Below are positions 5,036-8,416 of a stretch of 8,416 nucleotides of DNA, one piece after another (positions within the stretch are counted from its first letter, which is position 1; each line of letters starts with the position of its first letter). The notes beneath the pieces were generated by a model. The model worked only from the letters and a program-made list of their open reading frames with translations. It had not been told where the DNA came from and did not search any database. The DNA comes from Candidatus Azambacteria bacterium (lineage in GTDB: Bacteria > Patescibacteriota > Minisyncoccia > GWC2-36-17 > JACQAJ01), in assembly GCA_016195045.1 (NCBI GenBank), contig JACQAJ010000032.1:1-8416 (forward strand), in the 5' to 3' direction. The translations under genes and the position numbers were made by a program.

Positions 5036-5260
5036 ATGGATATAGTATACTTATTTATAGAAGAGCATATTTCATTGGTATTATTGTTTCTGACATTAAT
5101 TTTTGCTGTTTATTGGGTAGTAACCTTGATTACTTTTTACCATCTTATTCGTTTTGGTATTGGTACTCAACCAAAAAGATTGGCCACGGTTTTTCTTATG
5201 GGGTCAGTGATATTTTTTTGTCTTAGTGCGTTATTTATTTTCTTAGATCTCGTCCACTAA
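5036..5260 (+). CDS. Small membrane protein, two predicted helices, function unknown
   Basis: The protein has 74 residues with hydrophobic segments at about 11-37 and 50-72, joined by a short basic loop (GTQPKRLA). No family is recognised. The start at 5036 follows the -10 box by 6 bp, so no Shine-Dalgarno is possible. An ATG at 5031 is closed at once by TAG in its own frame. The gene is divergent from pup and 73 bp before the PH-domain membrane protein, which may share its transcript. A hairpin (5248-5281) overlaps its stop codon. Good promoter spacing and a clean hydrophobic pattern favour a real gene. Confidence 0.65.
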   Translation: MDIVYLFIEEHISLVLLFLTLIFAVYWVVTLITFYHLIRFGIGTQPKRLATVFLMGSVIFFCLSALFIFLDLVH

Positions 5261-5281
5261 TGGGTTGATAAGAGGACGAGA
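5248..5281. repeat. Hairpin TCTCGTCC / GGACGAGA over the stop codon
   Basis: An 8-bp perfect stem (5248-5255 with 5274-5281) encloses an 18-nt loop that contains the TAA stop of the gene at 5036-5260. CCCCCAATATTATT follows, with no U-tract. It may be a weak attenuator or mRNA-stabilising structure before the downstream gene. Confidence 0.45.
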
Positions 5282-5333
5282 CCCCCAATATTATTAGCGG
5301 ATTGCCAGTTTTAAAAAAGATACTAATTTAATT

Positions 5334-5972
5334 ATGTTAAAAACTTTATTTTCAATTTTTACAGAGTCTCACAATACTTTTGAAGGTCAGGAAAAAGATG
5401 AAAATGTTATCGTTCTTTTGCGACGACATCCTTTTTATATTCTTTTGCAAGTATTTTTCTCGATTATTCTATTTATTGCGCCAATATTGGGTGCCTTGGT
5501 CTTTGCTCAATTCATTCTCCAAAATAATTTATTAGGACTTTTTTTGTTTCTCTATAGTTTGTGGTGTCTTATTGGGTGGCAGGTATTATTTTATTCAATT
5601 ACTCTGTATACTCTGGATGTCTGGATCGTGACTAACAAACGAATCATCGATAGTAATCAAATTGGATTTTTTAATCGAATCACTTCAGAACTTCATCTTG
5701 ATAAAATTCAAGATGTCTCGGTCAGGATTGAAGGCCTGATCCCCACCTTCTTTCAATTTGGAGATTTAGAAGTTCAAACCGCTGGCACCGAAGAAAAATT
5801 TAAATTCTTCCAAATCCCCAATCCCCTAGAAGTAAAAAACAAAATTATGAGCATTTTTGAGTTAATTTCATCTTCTGACTTTTGGGTACCATCAGTATCT
5901 GTCCCAGATTCTACTGGACTTGGTGTTGGGTTATCTAGTTTTGATCCTTCTGGTGTTGACATGATTTTTTAA
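5334..5972 (+). CDS. Membrane-anchored bacterial PH-domain protein (YdbS/DUF304-like)
   Basis: The protein has 212 residues. An N-terminal cytoplasmic stretch (NVIVLLRRHPF, 24-34) leads into two transmembrane segments, about 35-62 and 66-94. A bacterial PH-like (bPH2) domain follows at about 95-172. VWIVTNKRIIDSNQIGFFNR and then ELHLDKIQDVSV are the typical 'T+KRII...G...R....I.L.+IQDV' strand pattern of that domain, and GDLEVQTAG marks a later strand. The last 35 residues are Ser/Pro/Gly-rich and low in complexity. Family members are membrane proteins of uncertain function; no reaction can be assigned. It lies 73 bp after a small membrane protein gene and converges on tRNA-Leu, 5 bp away. 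No Shine-Dalgarno precedes the ATG. Confidence 0.85.
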   Translation: MLKTLFSIFTESHNTFEGQEKDENVIVLLRRHPFYILLQVFFSIILFIAPILGALVFAQFILQNNLLGLFLFLYSLWCLIGWQVLFYSITLYTLDVWIVTNKRIIDSNQIGFFNRITSELHLDKIQDVSVRIEGLIPTFFQFGDLEVQTAGTEEKFKFFQIPNPLEVKNKIMSIFELISSSDFWVPSVSVPDSTGLGVGLSSFDPSGVDMIF

Positions 5973-5977
5973 TAAAT

Positions 5978-6063
5978 TGGTGCGCGGGAGAGGATTCGAA
6001 CCTCCACGCCCTTACGAGCGCTACCACCTCAAGGTAGTGCGTCTGCCATTTCGCCACCCGCGC
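5978..6063 (-). tRNA. tRNA-Leu (GAG), CCA encoded
   Basis: The minus-strand acceptor GCGCGGG (6063-6057) pairs with CCCGCGC (5988-5982), followed by discriminator A and an encoded CCA (5980-5978). The D-arm reads TGGCGAAATGGCAGACGCA. The anticodon stem CTACC/GGTAG frames the loop TTGAGGT, giving anticodon GAG for CUC/CUU leucine codons. A long variable arm (CGCTCGTAAGGGCG) marks it as class II, and the T-loop is TTCGAAT. All parts fit an 86-nt tRNA-Leu. It lies 13 bp after hicA on the same strand. Confidence 0.97.
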
Positions 6064-6076
6064 ATAAAATAAGCTA

Positions 6077-6289
6077 TTATTTAAAATCTTCCTTTTTTAA
6101 TTTTGATTGGCGTAAAATAGATTGAAAAGTTCCGTATCGGATTTCTTTACCATGAATCGGAACAATAACTGTAAGTAGTGGATTTCCTGGTTTGCGATAT
6201 TTAGTGTGAGAACCAGTTTGAGAAGTAAAGAAAAAATTATTCTTTTTTAGAGTTCTAATAATAACTAAAAGTGAATACGGTTTAGGCAT
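6077..6289 (-). CDS. hicA: HicA-family toxin, mRNA interferase
   Basis: The protein is 70 residues from the ATG at 6289, a normal HicA length. It has the dsRNA-binding-like fold pattern: LLVIIRTLKKNNFFFTSQTG, then SHTKYRKP with catalytic His28, then VIVPIHGKEI and GTFQSILRQSKL, the last being the typical HicA C-terminal helix. HicA cleaves mRNA unless bound by HicB. The ATG overlaps the hicB stop by 8 nt (ATGCCTAA), the coupling expected of a toxin-antitoxin pair, so the longer frame starting at 6310 is not used. The order antitoxin-first is the reverse of E. coli hicAB. It sits between rplS and tRNA-Leu. Confidence 0.9.
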   Translation of the reverse strand: MPKPYSLLVIIRTLKKNNFFFTSQTGSHTKYRKPGNPLLTVIVPIHGKEIRYGTFQSILRQSKLKKEDFK

Positions 6290-6503
6290 GTTGAATGGTA
6301 ATAGAAGCAATAAGAGGATTTTTTATTAATTCCGTTTTTAATGGAAACACCGTATCTTCAAAGTATAGTTCGAGGGCATCTTGAAGCATTATCAAAGCTT
6401 GTTTTTTTGTCTTACCAAAACTAGAAATATCTACGTCTAAACATTGGGAAATATAATAATCCCCTTCTTTCCAGACTACTGATTTTAGATTAATTTTACT
6501 CAT
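6282..6503 (-). CDS. hicB: HicB-family antitoxin
   Basis: The protein has 73 residues with the partial RNase H-like HicB fold: WKEGDYYISQCLDVDISSFG, then KTKKQALIMLQDALELYFED. This is the usual 'Y-ISQCLDV-S-G-TK-EAL-L-EALELYFE' pattern. It ends soon after that fold, so the C-terminal helix-turn-helix or ribbon-helix-helix of long HicB proteins is absent and self-regulation through this protein's own DNA-binding domain is unlikely. It starts 4 bp after the rplS stop, with AAGG in the rplS end as a possible ribosome site, and overlaps hicA by 8 nt. Transcription probably comes from the rplS side. Confidence 0.88.
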   Translation of the reverse strand: MSKINLKSVVWKEGDYYISQCLDVDISSFGKTKKQALIMLQDALELYFEDTVFPLKTELIKNPLIASITIQHA

Positions 6504-6507
6504 TTAT

Positions 6508-6861
6508 TTAAGCCTTGGTCTTAATTAATTTTAATTTAGCTTTTTTGCCAGTCGCATCTCTGAGGTAATAAAGTTTGGCCCTTCTAACTTTATGAGATTT
6601 GAGAACTTTAATATTGTCGATAATTGGTGAATGGAGGGGAAAAATTCTTTCAACGCTAATGGCGCCGAATAATTTTCTGACCGTAAAAGTGGCTCCCGGT
6701 TCTTCGCCGTGATTTCTTTTTAAGACTAATCCTTCAAAAACTCCTACCTTGGTTTTATCCCCTTCTTTGAGTTTTGAAGAGACGGCGATTTCATCCCCCA
6801 CCTTAAAGTCGAATTTTCTTATTTCCAGATTTTTCTCAGTGAATTTTTTTAAGCTGTTCAT
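6508..6861 (-). CDS. rplS: 50S ribosomal protein L19
   Basis: L19 sits at the interface of the 30S and 50S subunits. The ATG at 6861 gives 117 residues, a normal L19 length, opening MNSLKKFTEKNLEIRKFDFK and then VGDEIAV. The family core is complete: VFEGLVLKRN (41-50), TFTVRK, ERIFPLHSP (71-79) and KVRRAKLYYLR (91-101), followed by a Lys-rich tail. The frame stays open to a TTG at 6999, but that extension translates an inverted repeat (NPVRNGRYN) and is rejected as coding. The start codon lies at the inner border of the repeat arm; only ACGGA precedes it as a weak ribosome site. It lies downstream of the RluA-family synthase and is followed directly by hicBA. Confidence 0.95.
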   Translation of the reverse strand: MNSLKKFTEKNLEIRKFDFKVGDEIAVSSKLKEGDKTKVGVFEGLVLKRNHGEEPGATFTVRKLFGAISVERIFPLHSPIIDNIKVLKSHKVRRAKLYYLRDATGKKAKLKLIKTKA

Positions 6862-6958
6862 TCCGTTAGAAGCGGATATAATTCTTATTCTAAAAGAGAG
6901 AATCATTCCCGCAATAAAAATTAAAGAAATTTTATTATATCTCCCGTTTCTAACGGGA
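6861..6958. repeat. NPVRN-type inverted repeat (CCGTTAGAA / TTCTAACGG) before rplS
   Basis: TTCCGTTAGAAGCGGATATAAT (6861-6882) pairs with ATTATATCTCCCGTTTCTAACGGGA (6934-6958). The right arm is itself a perfect hairpin, TCCCGTT-TCT-AACGGGA; the left arm is a weaker one. Translated, the right arm gives NPVRN, a string that I recall from spurious predictions in CPR genomes. The element fills most of the 134-bp gap between the synthase stop and the rplS start, and the rplS start codon overlaps its edge. Confidence 0.65.
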
Positions 6959-6995
6959 TTCATATTAGCTATCTTAGTATATATAACTTGATAAA

Positions 6996-7718
6996 TCAAG
7001 CGGTCTTTTCAAGATTATCTAAAAAATTCTGCAACTCTGTTGGTAGAGGACTATTAAATTTATAGGGAGTATCACTTAATAATTTAACTTCTAAATACGA
7101 GGCATGTAGAAAGATCCTCCCATCAAGAGGAATTTTTGAGCCATATTTTTTATCTCCTACGAGAGGATGTTGGATGTAAACAAAATGAATTCTAATTTGA
7201 TGAGTTCGGCCGGTCTCGGGAGAAACTTCTACTAAGGTTAATTCTCTTCCCTCTTGATTTTTAAAATGTTCAAGAACCTTATATCGAGTAATGGCTTGTT
7301 TGGGGTTGATTAATCTATGGCTAAATTCTTCTTTGACAGCCAATTGTCTAATTGGTGCTTCCCTGTCTTTACCAACTAAGGTTTGGATGACTCCATTTTT
7401 TTGAAAGATTTTTCCTTCTACTAAGGCTAAGTATTTTTTAACAATCTTTCCTTTTTTAAATTGTTTTTGAAGAAGATCGAGGGTTTTAAGATTTTTGGCG
7501 ATGATTAAAATCCCTGAAACTTCTCTATCAATGCGATGAACAATCCCCGGCCTTAAACTATCGCCAACATCTTTGATTTCTGGATATTTTTCCAAAATAA
7601 AATCAACGATCGTTTTCTCGTTATTTCCCTCTTTATCTTGGTGCACTAAGATACCAGCTGGTTTATCTAAAACAGCAAGATCGTTATTTTCGTAAATAAC
7701 AGTTATTTTTTTAAACAT
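6996..7718 (-). CDS. RluA-family 23S rRNA/tRNA pseudouridine synthase, no S4 domain
   Basis: The protein has 240 residues. VIYENNDLAVLDKPAGILVH (7-26) opens the catalytic domain. RPGIVHRIDREVSGILIIAK (56-75) is the RluA-family active-site motif, with catalytic Asp64. YLALVEG (96-102) and the ETGRTHQIRIH motif (168-178) follow, then HPLVGDKKYG and RIFLHASYL. The enzyme converts uridine to pseudouridine in structured RNA. RluD-type proteins usually have an N-terminal S4 RNA-binding domain and about 300 residues or more. This one starts directly with the catalytic domain, so the exact target (RluA, C or D type) cannot be given. It is divergent from corA and upstream of rplS, with which it probably shares a transcript. 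Confidence 0.93.
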   Translation of the reverse strand: MFKKITVIYENNDLAVLDKPAGILVHQDKEGNNEKTIVDFILEKYPEIKDVGDSLRPGIVHRIDREVSGILIIAKNLKTLDLLQKQFKKGKIVKKYLALVEGKIFQKNGVIQTLVGKDREAPIRQLAVKEEFSHRLINPKQAITRYKVLEHFKNQEGRELTLVEVSPETGRTHQIRIHFVYIQHPLVGDKKYGSKIPLDGRIFLHASYLEVKLLSDTPYKFNSPLPTELQNFLDNLEKTA

Positions 7719-7734
7719 TTTAGGTATTTTTGTC

Positions 7735-7762
7735 TTTACTTTAGTTATATAGTATTTATAAT
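7735..7762 (+). promoter_or_regulatory. Promoter for the CorA-type gene
   Basis: A perfect -10 box TATAAT (7757-7762) is preceded after 16 bp by a weaker -35, TTTACT (7735-7740). The start site would fall around 7769, so the leader before the ATG at 7775 is only about 6 nt, a near-leaderless mRNA without a ribosome site. Confidence 0.5.
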
Positions 7763-7774
7763 TATATTAATAAC

Positions 7775-8416
7775 ATGAATATTCTAAAACACAAAGAACT
7801 TGTTTGGGTTGATATTGAGAGTCCCAAAGATAGTGATATCGACTATTTAAGAACAAATTTTAAGATCTCAGACGATATTTTAGAAGATATCATTCCACCA
7901 TCTCAACATTCCAAAATAGAAGATTCTGAAGATATTTTTTATTTCGTTGTCTATTTACCGGTTTTTGATCGAAGAAGTCGGCTTTCTCATAATCGGGAAT
8001 TAGATATTATTCTTGGCAAAGACTTTTTAATTACCAGCCATTATGAACCGATTCTACCGCTTCAAGATTTTTTCGGTCAATTAAATACCGTTGAAGAGGA
8101 AAAGATAAAGTTTTTTTCTAAGAATTCAGCTTTTCTTCTTTCCTGTTTTTTAACTGATTTTTTAAAATCTTATTTTCCCAAACTTGATCATATTAATGAA
8201 GAAATAAAGGAAATAGAGACAATGATTTTTAGGGGGAAAGAAAGAGAAATGGTTTCGCAGATTTCCAATGTTCAAAGAAATTTATTATCTTTTCGTCAGT
8301 CTTTAAGACCACAACGTCTGATTTTTGAGTCTCTCATCATTCTAGAGGGAAAAGTTTTTTCCAATGGGTCAAAGAAATGTTTTGTCGGTCTTTTGGGGAT
8401 TTATCACAAAGTCTTA
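7775..8416 (+). CDS. corA: CorA-family Mg2+ transporter, N-terminal domain (3' end outside the window)
   Basis: The frame is open from the ATG at 7775 to the window edge, 214 codons. LVWVDIESPKDSDIDYL at residues 9-25 is the usual CorA opening ('W-D-+-P'). Then come DDILEDIIPPSQHSKIEDSE, FYFVVYLPVF, and ELDIILGKDFLITSHYEP, the alpha/beta cytoplasmic domain of CorA channels. The long helices begin in LDHINEEIKEIETMIF and ISNVQRNLLSFRQSLRPQR, the stalk typical of the family. The two transmembrane helices and the GMN selectivity motif lie beyond the window, so transport function is inferred. It diverges from the pseudouridine synthase gene. Confidence 0.9.
   Translation, partial: MNILKHKELVWVDIESPKDSDIDYLRTNFKISDDILEDIIPPSQHSKIEDSEDIFYFVVYLPVFDRRSRLSHNRELDIILGKDFLITSHYEPILPLQDFFGQLNTVEEEKIKFFSKNSAFLLSCFLTDFLKSYFPKLDHINEEIKEIETMIFRGKEREMVSQISNVQRNLLSFRQSLRPQRLIFESLIILEGKVFSNGSKKCFVGLLGIYHKVL

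Noticed and set aside
6290..6310. Longer hicA start adding MLLLPFN
   Set aside because: The ATG at 6289 gives the standard HicA N-terminus and the typical short overlap with the hicB stop.
6862..6999. 46-residue N-terminal extension of L19
   Set aside because: It is the translation of an inverted repeat (NPVRN) in front of a complete, normal-length L19.

Overview
The window is AT-rich and most of its genes have little or no Shine-Dalgarno sequence. The gaps between genes are filled with short repeat families: TGTCATCCTGAG...GCGAAGGAT units, a CCGTTAGAA/TTCTAACGG inverted repeat that reads as NPVRN when translated, and ATTAGAA / AAGTTYATC runs. Small membrane proteins, a HicBA pair and this repeat load together suggest a Patescibacteria (CPR) genome. 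That assignment is an inference; nothing here is a definitive taxonomic marker.

Positions 1-3924 (+ strand) carry the aspartate-to-dihydrodipicolinate arm of lysine/diaminopimelate synthesis: the C-terminal two thirds of a LysC-type aspartate kinase, aspartate-semialdehyde dehydrogenase (asd), dapB and dapA. Each gap between these genes holds a hairpin or inverted repeat. asd is broken as it stands: it has a frameshift, and a stretch of about 31 codons that should carry the catalytic histidine is missing. The dapA start codon lies in a repeat that also occurs, inverted, just after lysC. Positions 3925-4405 hold no convincing gene, only repeats, a 12-bp hairpin and a terminator that faces the next genes.

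Positions 4406-4921 (- strand) are the most interesting part. The strand encodes a 67-codon protein whose C-terminal half is a near-perfect match to Pup, the prokaryotic ubiquitin-like protein of the bacterial proteasome system. It has a strong promoter and a strong Shine-Dalgarno. It is hard to see because codon 4 is TAA and a run of five Gs (four would be expected) pushes the frame past the canonical Gly-Gly-Glu-stop end into a downstream gene for a two-helix membrane protein. A divergent promoter serves a leaderless small membrane protein gene (5036-5260), followed by a membrane-anchored bacterial PH-domain protein (5334-5972).

Positions 5978-7718 (- strand) read, in transcription order, as an RluA-family pseudouridine synthase, ribosomal protein L19 (rplS), the antitoxin/toxin pair hicB-hicA, and tRNA-Leu(GAG) with an encoded CCA. 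A CorA-type Mg2+ transporter gene diverges from the synthase and runs off the right edge.

Two genes in one 8.4-kb window (asd and pup) carry disabling lesions. Either this lineage is losing these functions, or the assembly has local errors; read data would decide between them.
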